Numbered from the stretch's first letter, positions 45,857 through 53,982 are shown. The stretch: 64,000 bases of DNA from Atopobium deltae (GCF_001552785.1 NZ_KQ959516.1:191224-255223), one strand, 5' to 3'. Made by a program: numbers and translations. Notes: generated by a model from the sequence alone, not told the origin.

Positions 45857-47047
45857 TTACTCAACAATGGTAGCTACACGGCCATCGCCAACGGTGTGTC
45901 CACCTTCACGAATAGCGAAGCGCAGACCCTCCTCCATAGCGATTGGGTAGATGAGCTCTGCGTTGATGGTGACGTGGTCACCAGGCATTGCCATCTCTAC
46001 GCCATCGGGCAGGCTGATGTTACCAGTAACATCAGTGGTGCGGAAGTAGAACTGAGGACGGTAACCATCGAAGAATGGGGTGTGACGTCCACCCTCTTCT
46101 TTGGTCAGAACATAGATCTCAGCGGTAAACTTCTTGTGAGGGGTTACCGAACCAGGCTTGCAGAGAACCTGACCACGCTCGATGTCCTCGCGCTTAACAC
46201 CACGCAGAAGGATACCGACGTTGTCGCCAGCCTCGCAGAAGTCCATGGTCTTACGGAACATCTCGATACCCGTAGCAACGGAGCTCTGGGTGTCACGGAT
46301 ACCAATGATCTCGACGGGGTCGTTCAGCTTGAGCTCACCGCGCTCAACACGACCGGTCGCAACGGTACCACGACCAGAAATGGTCATAACATCCTCGATA
46401 GCCATCAGGAAGGGCTTCTCGTTGTCACGAGCGGGCGTTGGAATGTAGGAATCAACCTGGTGCATAAGCTCTACAACAGAGTCAACCCACTTCTGCTCGC
46501 CCTCGAGGGCGCCAAGTGCGGAACCGCGAACGATGGGCAGGTCGTCGCCGGGGAAATCGTACTCGGAGAGAAGGTCACGAGTCTCCATCTCTACGAGGTC
46601 AATGAGCTCCTCGTCGTCAACCATGTCGCACTTGTTGAGGTAAACGATAATGTAAGGAACGCCTACCTGACGGGCAAGAAGGATGTGCTCACGAGTCTGG
46701 GCCATAGGACCATCTGTAGCAGCAATTACGAGAATTGCACCATCCATCTGTGCAGCGCCGGAAATCATGTTCTTAACGTAGTCAGCGTGACCAGGGCAGT
46801 CTACGTGTGCGTAGTGACGCTCCCAGGTCTCGTACTCTACGTGAGAAACAGAAATGGTAATACCACGCTGACGCTCTTCAGGAGCCTTATCGATGTTCTC
46901 GAAGGCAGTAAAGTTAGCCTTGCAGCCCTCGGTTTCGGAAAGGACCTTGGTGATTGCAGCAGTAAGAGTGGTCTTACCGTGGTCAACGTGACCAATGGTA
47001 CCAATGTTTACATGTGGCTTGGAACGATCGAACTTCTCCTTGGCCAT
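45857..47047 (-). CDS. tuf: elongation factor Tu
   Basis: GTPase that brings aminoacyl-tRNA to the ribosome. From the second ATG (six bases after GAGGAGG) it has 396 residues: G1 [10 protein letters not shown] near 19-28, [33 protein letters not shown], then domains II and III ending [20 protein letters not shown]. It is the only tuf copy in the window and lies downstream of three tRNA genes, the tufB-like arrangement. Confidence 0.98.
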   Translation of the reverse strand: MAKEKFDRSKPHVNIGTIGHVDHGKTTLTAAITKVLSETEGCKANFTAFENIDKAPEERQRGITISVSHVEYETWERHYAHVDCPGHADYVKNMISGAAQMDGAILVIAATDGPMAQTREHILLARQVGVPYIIVYLNKCDMVDDEELIDLVEMETRDLLSEYDFPGDDLPIVRGSALGALEGEQKWVDSVVELMHQVDSYIPTPARDNEKPFLMAIEDVMTISGRGTVATGRVERGELKLNDPVEIIGIRDTQSSVATGIEMFRKTMDFCEAGDNVGILLRGVKREDIERGQVLCKPGSVTPHKKFTAEIYVLTKEEGGRHTPFFDGYRPQFYFRTTDVTGNISLPDGVEMAMPGDHVTINAELIYPIAMEEGLRFAIREGGHTVGDGRVATIVE

Positions 47048-47138
47048 TGCCATCCTCCTCTTGGAACTAGCTCTTATTGGCTATCCCACAATAACTTGCG
47101 TATATATTCCAAACGGCCCATGGGGGCCGTAAGAATTC

Positions 47139-47215
47139 TGGTACCGGCGACTGGATTCGAACCAGTGACATCACGGGTATGAGCCGTGTGCTCTAACCAG
47201 CTGAGCTACGCCGGC
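47139..47215 (-). tRNA. tRNA-Met (CAT), elongator type
   Basis: Acceptor GCCGGCG pairs with CGCCGGT (G-U at the first pair). The anticodon loop CTCATAC gives CAT; the anticodon stem lacks the three G-C pairs of initiator tRNA, so it is the elongator. A CCA end is encoded. An ACGGCC/GGCCGT hairpin (47114-47131) separates it from tuf. Confidence 0.92.
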
Positions 47216-47236
47216 ATGGGCGTGTGCTCGAAAAAA

Positions 47237-47312
47237 TGGAGCCCGCGACCGGATTTGAACCGGTGACCTCTTCGTTACCAACGAAGTGCTCTACCGACTG
47301 AGCTACACGGGC
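47237..47312 (-). tRNA. tRNA-Thr (GGT)
   Basis: Acceptor GCCCGTG/CGCGGGC, D-arm AGCTCAGTCGGTAGAGC, anticodon loop TTGGTAA (GGT), T-arm with GGTTCAAATCC, encoded CCA. Twenty-one bases before tRNA-Met. Confidence 0.95.
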
Positions 47313-47313
47313 A

Positions 47314-47397
47314 TGGTGGGGATACTTGGACTCGAACCAAGGAACCCAGAGGGAGCGGATTTACAGTCCGCCGCAGTTGCCGCTGTGCCATATCCCC
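47314..47397 (-). tRNA. tRNA-Tyr (GTA)
   Basis: Class II tRNA of 84 bases: acceptor GGGGATA/TATCCCC, anticodon loop CTGTAAA (GTA), a long variable arm, T-arm GGTTCGAGTCC and an encoded CCA. A single base separates it from tRNA-Thr(GGT). Confidence 0.95.
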
Positions 47398-47456
47398 ATG
47401 CGTTTTTCAAGCGACTTGCAAACATGCGCCAAACACACGCGCTTGCAAGCGTGCAA

Positions 47457-47485
47457 ATGTTACGACCTAAATCATAGCTTGTCAA
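47457..47485 (-). promoter_or_regulatory. predicted promoter of tRNA-Tyr-Thr-Met (and tuf)
   Basis: TTGACA and TAACAT on the minus strand are exactly 17 bases apart, 60 bases upstream of tRNA-Tyr. A perfect -35 box fits a highly expressed stable-RNA unit. Confidence 0.7.
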
Positions 47486-47560
47486 TGCAAACCACGCACC
47501 CGGGCGTAACTTTGTCACGTTTCCTGCACATTTTGAGCTCAGGCGTTCTTCTCTGTCGAT

Positions 47561-47641
47561 AAAAACGAGGCCTTGAGCAGTTCTATTACTCGTCGGCGAG
47601 CTCCTGTTCTCGGAGCGCCTCGGGTATGCCCAAAGGCCTCG
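47561..47641 (-). terminator. large branched terminator-like structure after tRNA-Thr(TGT)
   Basis: CGAGGCCTT and AAGGCCTCG (9 bp, 47566-47574 and 47633-47641) enclose two inner hairpins, GGC.GCTCC/GGAGC.GCC (47595-47619) and GGG/CCC (47622-47631). On the minus strand the outer stem is followed by five T residues. It starts ten bases after the tRNA. A simple terminator needs no inner stems, so it could also be a small structured RNA. Confidence 0.5.
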
Positions 47642-47650
47642 GGCTTATCA

Positions 47651-47725
47651 TGGAGCTGGTGATAGGGATCGAACCTACAACAACTGGTTTACAAAACCAG
47701 GGCTCTACCATTGAGCTACACCAGC
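47651..47725 (-). tRNA. tRNA-Thr (TGT)
   Basis: Acceptor GCTGGTG/CACCAGC, D-arm AGCTCAATGGTAGAGC, anticodon stem CTGGT/ACCAG with loop TTTGTAA (TGT), T-arm GGTTCGATCCC, encoded CCA. It borders the accessory island on its 5' side. Confidence 0.95.
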
Positions 47726-47802
47726 ACAATCAAACGCACCCATCGTGCAACCGTAATCATACAATATTTTTGCAAGGGGCGCGAGAAGAACGTCAGAAAA
47801 AA

Positions 47803-48474
47803 TCATGACGTTCTCTCTTTTTTCGTAGCACGATGCACATCATCAAAGCGCCTGTACGGAATCCCCACTGTGTTGAGTTGAGATTCCATAATTGGATCAG
47901 GCTTGCCGTAAATAAGTATTTTGGACGGACGCACTTTCATTACTTTTTCGAGATAGCTCATGTCATGTGGTCTTTTAAGATTTGAGCAGCCAAGTGTTCC
48001 TGAAGCGCACATTACGCCAGGAGGTATGGACTCAAAACAAAAGAGCGTTTCTTGCAAGCCACAACGTAAGTTTGGAATAACTTTTATGCCTTTGACTGCA
48101 AGTACGCCCATAAATAACTGATTAAGGAGCATAATTTCGAATTGCCACTCTGGATCCATATCCTGCGTTACTGTTACGTCCGTGGCAACAACACCCATAA
48201 ATCTTTGGTACTCGGGAATTTCTTTAAAAACTTTGTCAAGTCTCGGATAGATTCTTTCATCTGGACAGTAAAAACAGATCACTGTTTTGCTTGGATCTGC
48301 AACGAGGGTAGAATTTCTGTTCTGGAAAGGAACTACAGCTTCTGGCCACGTGTCGAGAAAACACTCTGGGTGAAGAACTGGAAAGCTCTGTTCATCAAGT
48401 GGGATGCCTTCGCTTTCTAAATACTTTGAGTACTCCTCCACTACCTTCATTACATCAGTAAGTCGAGAAAACAT
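47803..48474 (-). CDS. DUF4417-domain protein
   Basis: Protein of 223 residues of unknown function. The region 60-205 matches the DUF4417 pattern as I remember it: a GVVATDVTVTQDM strand/turn, a helix with a QLFMGVLAVKGIKVIPNLRCG end, FCFESIPPGVMCASGTLGCS and a final PSKILIYGKP. DUF4417 proteins are usually found on phages, plasmids and islands, and their activity is not established. GGAGG stands ten bases before the ATG, and the gene overlaps the upstream one by 25 bases, so it is part of the toxin/immunity operon. A+T-rich codons set it apart from the core genes. It is the last gene of the island before tRNA-Thr. Confidence 0.65.
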   Translation of the reverse strand: MFSRLTDVMKVVEEYSKYLESEGIPLDEQSFPVLHPECFLDTWPEAVVPFQNRNSTLVADPSKTVICFYCPDERIYPRLDKVFKEIPEYQRFMGVVATDVTVTQDMDPEWQFEIMLLNQLFMGVLAVKGIKVIPNLRCGLQETLFCFESIPPGVMCASGTLGCSNLKRPHDMSYLEKVMKVRPSKILIYGKPDPIMESQLNTVGIPYRRFDDVHRATKKERTS

Positions 48475-48857
48475 ATTTGGTTATCCTCCCCCCAAGGCGG
48501 CATCAACATAACTTTTGATTCTGGTAATTTTGAGGACAGCGCTTCGATTACCTGCAGCAGCCTGTGCAAAAAGAAGTCTCGATGGATACGAGAGCGCGAC
48601 CTTGGGTGGCAATCATTCACAATAGCCACCGAATTGCAGCCTTTTAGTTTTTCGATGATGGTCTCAAATGCTTGGTGAGTATTCACGTTCAGAAGTTCCG
48701 TCAGCGTAATGCGACGCTTCTTCTCGACAAGATCAAATAAAGACGGTTGCTCTGTTATAGCAAGATAATCTGGATCGTATGCATCCAGCTCATAGACAGC
48801 TGACGCTTCTGGCTTTCGATCCCAAAACAAACCCAACAATTTATACGATTTTTTCAT
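48450..48857 (-). CDS. unknown island protein (135 aa)
   Basis: Not recognised. It starts MKKSYKLLGLFWDRKPEASAVYELDAYDPDY, a mixed strand/loop opening with an acidic Tyr-rich patch. Then come basic and helical segments (LTELLNVNTHQAFETIIEKL), HPRSRSRIHRDFFLHRLLQVIEALS and an end MLMPPWGEDNQICFLDLL. No signal peptide, membrane helix or cysteine cluster is present. ATG 48857 has GGAG seven bases upstream and starts one base after the previous gene's stop; the end overlaps the DUF4417 gene by 25 bases. The compact arrangement implies a shared role with its neighbours. Confidence 0.6.
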   Translation of the reverse strand: MKKSYKLLGLFWDRKPEASAVYELDAYDPDYLAITEQPSLFDLVEKKRRITLTELLNVNTHQAFETIIEKLKGCNSVAIVNDCHPRSRSRIHRDFFLHRLLQVIEALSSKLPESKVMLMPPWGEDNQICFLDLLM

Positions 48858-48858
48858 A

Positions 48859-49203
48859 CTACAGCTCCACAACTACGCCAGTGCCATACTCTATGGCCCG
48901 TTTGGCTGCCACCTTTAAGTCGGCAATAAACTTGTCCATTTCTTTGTACTCTGGGTAGGAAATCGTGTTCAGCAAATCAATGAGTTTGTTGCACTTTTCG
49001 TAACGTATGTACTCCACGTCAAAAGCATCAAGCGCAACATCACATGCATCATCTATCAGTAATGCAAAATCGCTTAACATGCTCCACGGAACATCAAAGC
49101 TGTATCGTTTTGATTCCACTATTGCGTCATCTAGTCCAAATGATTGAGGAATGTCCCCATAATAGGAAACCCCATCAAAAGTTTTAAATACGTCGATTCT
49201 CAT
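48859..49203 (-). CDS. acidic protein, probable immunity partner of the upstream toxin-like protein
   Basis: 114 residues, unrecognised, strongly acidic (SMLSDFALLIDDACDVALDAFDVEYI) with an all-helical look and no signal or membrane segment. Small acidic cytoplasmic proteins encoded two bases after a toxin-like gene are typical immunity proteins in polymorphic toxin systems; the role is inferred from size, charge and position. Its start follows the toxin-like stop by two bases, so it is translated with it. Confidence 0.5.
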   Translation of the reverse strand: MRIDVFKTFDGVSYYGDIPQSFGLDDAIVESKRYSFDVPWSMLSDFALLIDDACDVALDAFDVEYIRYEKCNKLIDLLNTISYPEYKEMDKFIADLKVAAKRAIEYGTGVVVEL

Positions 49204-49205
49204 AA

Positions 49206-49574
49206 TTACATTTCCTCCCTGCGTTTGATCTTAAAATGAGTGTCATCGTCGTTACCTGGTGTTCCATCTAGGTGGAGATACTCTTTAGTAATACTATCTT
49301 GAATTCGAAGATATCCTGAGGCCATATCGGCGACAACAATATATCGTTCGCCTCTATAGATATATTTAATTTTATCTTTTACTCCTTTTGCCCCTGGAGC
49401 AAAGCGCTCGACAATCTCGTTGATATCAACAGGAGTGCTTTCCCACTTCTTTTTGTGCCGCGCCTCACGAACCTTGCTTTTGTTGTACCAGCGCTGGGCT
49501 TGCGCTTCCTCCTGCACATCCTTGTTTACAAATTCGTCAGATGCGTCAGAGTAAAGAGACTTTGAATCTGCCAT
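49206..49574 (-). CDS. polymorphic-toxin-like C-terminal domain protein
   Basis: 122 residues from the ATG at 49574 (AGGAAGGA upstream). The N-terminal ~45 residues are charged and helical. The C-terminal ~70 residues (VDINEIVERFAPGAKG, YIYRGERYIVVADMASGYLRIQD, EYLHLDGTPGNDDDTHFKIKRREEM) resemble free toxin tips of contact-dependent or LXG-type polymorphic toxins, many of which end in a near-identical THF-I-KREEM-like motif. I recognise the style of this domain but cannot name its family or activity. There is no secretion signal or delivery domain, so it could be an orphan tip or an intracellular toxin. It is followed directly by the acidic candidate immunity gene. Confidence 0.5.
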   Translation of the reverse strand: MADSKSLYSDASDEFVNKDVQEEAQAQRWYNKSKVREARHKKKWESTPVDINEIVERFAPGAKGVKDKIKYIYRGERYIVVADMASGYLRIQDSITKEYLHLDGTPGNDDDTHFKIKRREEM

Positions 49575-49791
49575 GGGCAAAAATCCTTCCTACTGATCGA
49601 TTAAGCGAAAAATTCTTCGAGAACACCAAAATTACTTTGTGTTTGTCTAGTCGAATCGCTAGAAAGATTGTTCGCTCACGTGAAACAAATGTTAAAATAA
49701 ATTGACAATGGGATCCCAGCGGTCCGTCTGCAGTCGTGCTTGTTGGAGCAAGTACGACTGTTTTTTTCAAATCAATCAAACACATCAACTC

Positions 49792-50283
49792 CTATTTATT
49801 CACTATCCTGCACTGAACCTGTGCCGCCGTTGGTGAAACACCATAGATCCTGCTTACATCTGCGGGACGCATGTTTTTAATTTCTGTATAAGGCATCAAA
49901 AGTTCTGCAGCAAAAACATCCGCTTGCCATTCTGAATTTTCATATACTGGAAATTCTTCTTGAGCACGACGTGCGAAAGAGTAATCTCCAGCATGCATAA
50001 AAAAGTGCCCTATTTCATGGGCAACGGTATAAAGATCCCTGCCATTTCCATTGCAAGCACCCTCGTAAACATCTTGACGCAGGTGGATTATACGTTTGTT
50101 CGGATATGTCTCCCCATGCTTGTTTTTCATTTCCTCCTTTGAGAGGATTTCATAATTAAAATCTTCATATATCTTGGGCATTACAAACTCTAGAAATTTC
50201 ATAACTGGAAACTTTTGATTATCTGAAACACCCATATAAGAACGCAACGTCTTTGTAAGATCTCGAATGGCCTGCCTAGACAT
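49792..50283 (-). CDS. ImmA/IrrE-family metallopeptidase
   Basis: Zinc peptidase of 163 residues. The motif HEIGH is at 89-93 and the third ligand Glu118 precedes WQADVFAAELLMP, both complete. In mobile elements such enzymes cleave the neighbouring Xre repressor after a signal and switch the element on. The Xre gene ends 36 bases upstream, forming the standard pair. The ribosome binding site is weak, so translation may depend on the preceding gene. 217 bases without a supportable gene separate it from the toxin-like gene; an internal promoter may lie there. Confidence 0.88.
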   Translation of the reverse strand: MSRQAIRDLTKTLRSYMGVSDNQKFPVMKFLEFVMPKIYEDFNYEILSKEEMKNKHGETYPNKRIIHLRQDVYEGACNGNGRDLYTVAHEIGHFFMHAGDYSFARRAQEEFPVYENSEWQADVFAAELLMPYTEIKNMRPADVSRIYGVSPTAAQVQCRIVNK

Positions 50284-50319
50284 GGATTGTACTTCAATGC
50301 CGTCTTTATACTTATCCTT

Positions 50320-50679
50320 CTAAACCCCTCTACCTCCTAAGATGTTCATAATTTCATTCTTACTTTGATCATCAAGCTCATCAAAACGACGTGCAAAGGA
50401 AAAGGCCAGCTTCTGATCGTTAGCACTTTTATTCTTCATGTTGATCTTTACTTCATTCTGCACTTCGCAAAAAGCAGCAATGAGCTCTTGCTTGGCGTCT
50501 GCTGATAACCTATAAGCATCTGCAATCCTATCCACAAAATCGGCCTGTGGACTTCTTTTTCCGTTTTCAATGGCAGAGAGCATTGCGGAAGACATTCCTA
50601 TCTTGTCTGCCATATCCTTTAAAAGCTCCAAGTTATCGATTCTCAGTTTGCGTAGAAATCTTCCTAACGTGGTTAACAT
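50320..50679 (-). CDS. Xre-family repressor (ImmR-like)
   Basis: 119-residue DNA-binding protein with a helix-turn-helix domain at about 8-62 (DMADKIGMSSAMLSAIENGKRSP). The C-terminal half is Asp/Lys-rich with no known catalytic domain. The partner ImmA-type protease follows, so repression should be relieved by cleavage. A 39-bp perfect inverted repeat overlaps the promoter region 48 bases upstream, its likely operator. Confidence 0.85.
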   Translation of the reverse strand: MLTTLGRFLRKLRIDNLELLKDMADKIGMSSAMLSAIENGKRSPQADFVDRIADAYRLSADAKQELIAAFCEVQNEVKINMKNKSANDQKLAFSFARRFDELDDQSKNEIMNILGGRGV

Positions 50680-50726
50680 GAGTCTTCCTTTCCTCCTAAG
50701 GCCTCGAACAGAATCCTTCTTTTAAG

Positions 50727-50754
50727 ATTGTAGCATAGTTTTACAATCTGTAAA
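50727..50754 (-). promoter_or_regulatory. predicted promoter of the Xre-ImmA island operon
   Basis: On the minus strand TTTACA and TACAAT are 16 bases apart; both hexamers lie inside the inverted repeat, so repressor binding would block RNA polymerase. Confidence 0.6.
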
Positions 50755-50766
50755 ACTATGCTACAA
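50728..50766. repeat. 39-bp perfect inverted repeat, likely Xre operator
   Basis: TTGTAGCATAGTTTTACA and TGTAAAACTATGCTACAA are perfect 18-bp arms around ATC. The repeat spans the predicted promoter hexamers. Such a long symmetry suggests two adjacent dimer sites. Confidence 0.85.
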
Positions 50767-50845
50767 GAATATTTTTTCTTGTACTTTTGTGACTGAAGAG
50801 GTGCCTAAACACCTAGTAAGATATGCAGTTTCATGCCGAACTTAG

Positions 50846-51379
50846 CTACAGCAGCTCTTTAAGCTTAGCAAGTGTCGATTCATCCAGGCGATCAGCAACT
50901 GTCATCCGCTTTTTACCCTGGTCAGCCATGACCTGCCGAGAGTCCTTCTCGTTAATCACGACATCACTGATGAGCGTCGCACTCGAAATTCGTGTGACAG
51001 GGATGCCGCCTACCGTGGCGCGAATGGTGTTATCGGAAGTCACCACACTCACGGGGCGATCCTCAAAGCGGCACTGCGTCACCAGGCGCTCGATAACGGC
51101 GTCGGCAGTTTCGTCCGGCTTCGAAAAAATAAGGCGCACCGAAGCACGCGTAAGATTGGGACGCTCGGGGCTCACGTTGCCCGAGCCGTCAAACACGATG
51201 ACGGGCGTATAGCGGCTCTGTGCATAGGCGGCAACATCAGAAATGAGCAGCTCACGAGCCCTGTCAAAGGGGTCGGTCGATAAGGACTTCGGATCGGGGG
51301 CATCCATCAGATCCATGTAGCGGGGCGTTTTAAATATGACGTTGTATCCATCGACAATAAGCAGTTCTTGTCGTGCCAT
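50846..51379 (-). CDS. YacP-like NYN-domain ribonuclease (Rae1 family)
   Basis: 177 residues with a PIN-like NYN fold: LLIVDGYNVIF near the N-terminus, VIVFDGSGN in the middle and VVTSDNTIR later supply the acidic residues for metal binding. In Bacillus the relative Rae1 (YacP) cuts mRNA on the ribosome. ATG 51379 is preferred over the adjacent GTG. It lies 34 bases after rlmB, the same order as in Firmicutes and many actinobacteria, and is the last core gene before the island. Confidence 0.85.
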   Translation of the reverse strand: MARQELLIVDGYNVIFKTPRYMDLMDAPDPKSLSTDPFDRARELLISDVAAYAQSRYTPVIVFDGSGNVSPERPNLTRASVRLIFSKPDETADAVIERLVTQCRFEDRPVSVVTSDNTIRATVGGIPVTRISSATLISDVVINEKDSRQVMADQGKKRMTVADRLDESTLAKLKELL

Positions 51380-51413
51380 CACACATCAGCTCGATTTAAT
51401 GTACGAGATTTAC

Positions 51414-52325
51414 TTACAAAAGGTCGGACGATAAGCCCGTCGACTGGCGGAGCCATTCAAAACAAAGAGCGGTCGTCGCCTGGGCCACGTTGAGCGACTC
51501 AACGATACCGCGCTGCGGCAATTTGCAGCTAAAGTCGCATTTCTTCAGCAAGAGTTGGGAAATCCCCTTCCCCTCCGAACCAACTACCAGCGCCAAGCGA
51601 CCATGCAACGGCGCATCCCACGCCAGCTGCTGTGCGTGTTCTGTGGCGCCGGCGACCCAAAAGCCCTTCTCTTTGAGCGTATCAATCGCCGACGCAAGGT
51701 TGGAAACCTGCGCAATGGGAGTATGAAACACGGCGCCCGCCGACGTTTTGTAGACGGCCGTGCCCACGCGAGCAGCGCGCGCCTTGGCAATAACCACGCC
51801 AGCGGATCCCACGACTTCGGCGCTGCGGATAATGGCGCCAAAATTGCCTTCGTCGGTTACGTGATCGAGGATGAGCACGAGCTCGTGATCAGCGGTGGCG
51901 CGGTCGAGAATGTCGTCGAGCTGCGCATAGACAAATGGCTGCGTGCGCACAACTATTCCTTGGTGAGCGCCGTGAGATGACAAGCTATCCAGCACTTGCC
52001 TTGAAACTTCTTCGCACGCGACGCCCTCTTGCTGTAGGCGTTTGCAGAGCGCCACAAAGGATGCGTCTTGCTCGGCGTTCTGGCGCGCAATGAGCGCTTT
52101 TGCTAAGGGTACGCCTGCATCGAGCGCTTCATATACCGCGCGGCGCCCTTCGATAAGGTCGTAGCTGTGCTCGGGTGAGCGACGTGGAGTGGGACGCTTA
52201 CTTGCAACGGGGCGGTTGCCTGTAGCGGGGCGCTTGCTCGCAGGATTCTTGCCTGTGGAGCGCTTCTCAGTAGTGGGGCGCTTGCCCTTGCCTGCGGGAC
52301 GTTTGCCCGTTGTGCGTTTAGCCAC
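51414..52325 (-). CDS. rlmB: 23S rRNA (guanosine-2'-O-)-methyltransferase RlmB-like
   Basis: SpoU-family methyltransferase expected to modify G2251 (E. coli) in the P loop of 23S rRNA. From a GTG that overlaps the cysS stop by eight bases it is 303 residues. The first ~45 residues are a Lys/Arg/Pro/Gly-rich tail (KRTTGKRPAGKGKRP). The substrate-binding domain follows (LIEGRRAVYEALDAG). The trefoil-knot motifs LDHVTDEGNFGAIIRSAE, LVVGSEGKGISQLLLKKCD and PQRGIVESLNVAQATT are complete. Confidence 0.92.
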   Translation of the reverse strand: MAKRTTGKRPAGKGKRPTTEKRSTGKNPASKRPATGNRPVASKRPTPRRSPEHSYDLIEGRRAVYEALDAGVPLAKALIARQNAEQDASFVALCKRLQQEGVACEEVSRQVLDSLSSHGAHQGIVVRTQPFVYAQLDDILDRATADHELVLILDHVTDEGNFGAIIRSAEVVGSAGVVIAKARAARVGTAVYKTSAGAVFHTPIAQVSNLASAIDTLKEKGFWVAGATEHAQQLAWDAPLHGRLALVVGSEGKGISQLLLKKCDFSCKLPQRGIVESLNVAQATTALCFEWLRQSTGLSSDLL

Positions 52326-53856
52326 GAGCACCACCCTTGCCCTTGACTGCACTTTTGTGCGTTAAGCGTGGACCAGCAGCGGTGTCCTCGACGATAAGAC
52401 CGAGCTCGGCGAGAGCGTCACGAATAGCATCGGCGAGCGACCAGTTTTTCTTGGCGCGTGCAGAAGTACGTGCATCGAGTACAAACTTTGCAGCCTCGGC
52501 AATGTCGTTGCCGTCATAGCTCGCATACTGTTTTGCAAGATCGAGTAACTCGGCAGGAAGATCAGACTTATCCTGGCTTTGAAGCTCGATGCCAAGCACG
52601 CCCAGTAGCTCGGTGATGGTTTGTGCAGCATCGCGAGCAAGCTCGGGCACCACCTGTCCCGCATGCTTATCCAAATAGGTGTTTGCGCTGCTCACAAGCG
52701 TAAAGAGCGCTGCTAAGCCGCCAGCGGTATTAAAGTCGTCATCCATCTGGGCAACAAACTCGTTGCGGGCCGCCGCGATGGCCGCCTTAAATTCGACGTC
52801 CACATCGTCGGCGTCGGTTTCGGCGGACGGCGCGGCGGCAGGTGCGATCGCGAGCTCGCCGGTATTCTCGGCAGCCCAAAGCAGATTATGCACGCAGCTT
52901 TCGAGGCGCTCGATGGTGCCCAGCGTACCGTCCAAGCGGTCAAACGAGAAGTCCAGTGGGGCGCGATAGTGCGTCTGGAGCATCAGCAGGCGCACGGCGT
53001 TGGTAGGATATTTGTCCAGCACCTCCTTGAGGGTGTAAAAATTGCCGAGGGATTTGGACATTTTTTCGCCGTTGACGCGCAGCATGCCCGTGTGCATCCA
53101 GGTATGCGCCAAGGGGGCGTCCCATGCGCACATGGCCTGCGCGGTTTCGTTTTCGTGGTGCGGAAAGACTAGGTCCTGGCCGCCGCCATGGATATCGATG
53201 GGCGTACCCAGGTAGCGGTGGATCATCGCGCAGCATTCGGTGTGCCAGCCAGGGCGACCTTCTCCCCAAGGGCTTGGCCAGGCAGGCTCACCAGGCTTTG
53301 CCGCTTTCCAGAGGGCGAAGTCAAAGGGGTCGCGCTTTTGGTCATTGACCTCCACGCGCTCGCCCGCACGCAACCGATCGAGGTCTCGGCCAGACAAAAT
53401 GCCGTACGCGCTGTCGGAACGAACCGAGAAGTAGACGTCACCATTGTCGGCGGGGTACGCAAAACCACGGTCGATGAGCAGGCTAATCATATCTTGCATG
53501 GCCTGGATTTCTTGCGTCGCACGGGGACGAATGTCGGGGTCAGCGATGCCAAAGCGGTGCATAATGTCGATAAACGCGTTCGAAAACTCCTCGGCCACCT
53601 CGGCGGAGCTGCGGCCTTCTTCGTTTGCGCGATTGATGATCTTATCGTCAACGTCTGTTAGATTTTGCGCGACGGTGACTGCAAAGCCGCGATAGGTCAA
53701 ATAGCGGCGGATAACGTCAAACGATAAGAACGTACGCGCGTTGCCGATGTGGATCTGATCGTACACCGTGGGGCCGCAGACGTACATGCGGATTTTTCCA
53801 GGTTCTGTGGGCTGCAGGGGCTCTTTTTTATGTGTTTGCGTGTTGTAAATAAGCAT
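52318..53856 (-). CDS. cysS: cysteinyl-tRNA synthetase
   Basis: Class I synthetase charging tRNA-Cys; 512 residues. HIGN (36-39) is the HIGH motif; Cys27 in YVCGPTVYD and later HHENE supply the zinc site; KMSKS is present in GEKMSKSLGNF at about 265. The C-terminal third is the helical anticodon-binding part. The coding order ispF-cysS-rlmB is that of Firmicutes and many actinobacteria. The stop overlaps the rlmB start. A 126-base gap separates it from ispF. Confidence 0.97.
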   Translation of the reverse strand: MLIYNTQTHKKEPLQPTEPGKIRMYVCGPTVYDQIHIGNARTFLSFDVIRRYLTYRGFAVTVAQNLTDVDDKIINRANEEGRSSAEVAEEFSNAFIDIMHRFGIADPDIRPRATQEIQAMQDMISLLIDRGFAYPADNGDVYFSVRSDSAYGILSGRDLDRLRAGERVEVNDQKRDPFDFALWKAAKPGEPAWPSPWGEGRPGWHTECCAMIHRYLGTPIDIHGGGQDLVFPHHENETAQAMCAWDAPLAHTWMHTGMLRVNGEKMSKSLGNFYTLKEVLDKYPTNAVRLLMLQTHYRAPLDFSFDRLDGTLGTIERLESCVHNLLWAAENTGELAIAPAAAPSAETDADDVDVEFKAAIAAARNEFVAQMDDDFNTAGGLAALFTLVSSANTYLDKHAGQVVPELARDAAQTITELLGVLGIELQSQDKSDLPAELLDLAKQYASYDGNDIAEAAKFVLDARTSARAKKNWSLADAIRDALAELGLIVEDTAAGPRLTHKSAVKGKGGARG

Positions 53857-53982
53857 GGTTCTCTCGGTTTCCTGTGTATGCTTCGCGGGTTTGCTTGTGG
53901 ATGGGTGCTTTTGGGCGCAGGCTGGGCACTGCGGTTGTGGCGCTTTTGGCGCGGGTGCGAGGCGTGGATGCTGCGCCGTGGC

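Noticed and set aside
47561..47641. Possible SRP (4.5S-type) RNA
   Set aside because: The conserved SRP hairpin with its GGAA-type tetraloop and bulge was not found.
49546..49788. 80-codon minus-strand frame overlapping the start of the toxin-like gene
   Set aside because: No ribosome binding site, no recognisable content, and it runs into the toxin-like gene in another frame; the gap 49575-49791 is better read as non-coding.
47651..50820. Island inserted by site-specific recombination into tRNA-Thr
   Set aside because: The island lies on the 5' side of the tRNA, no integrase is present and no duplicated tRNA end was found at the far border.
51414..51600. RlmB as an antibiotic-resistance methyltransferase (Tsr-like)
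   Set aside because: The gene is in the conserved cysS-rlmB-yacP context and its motifs fit housekeeping RlmB.
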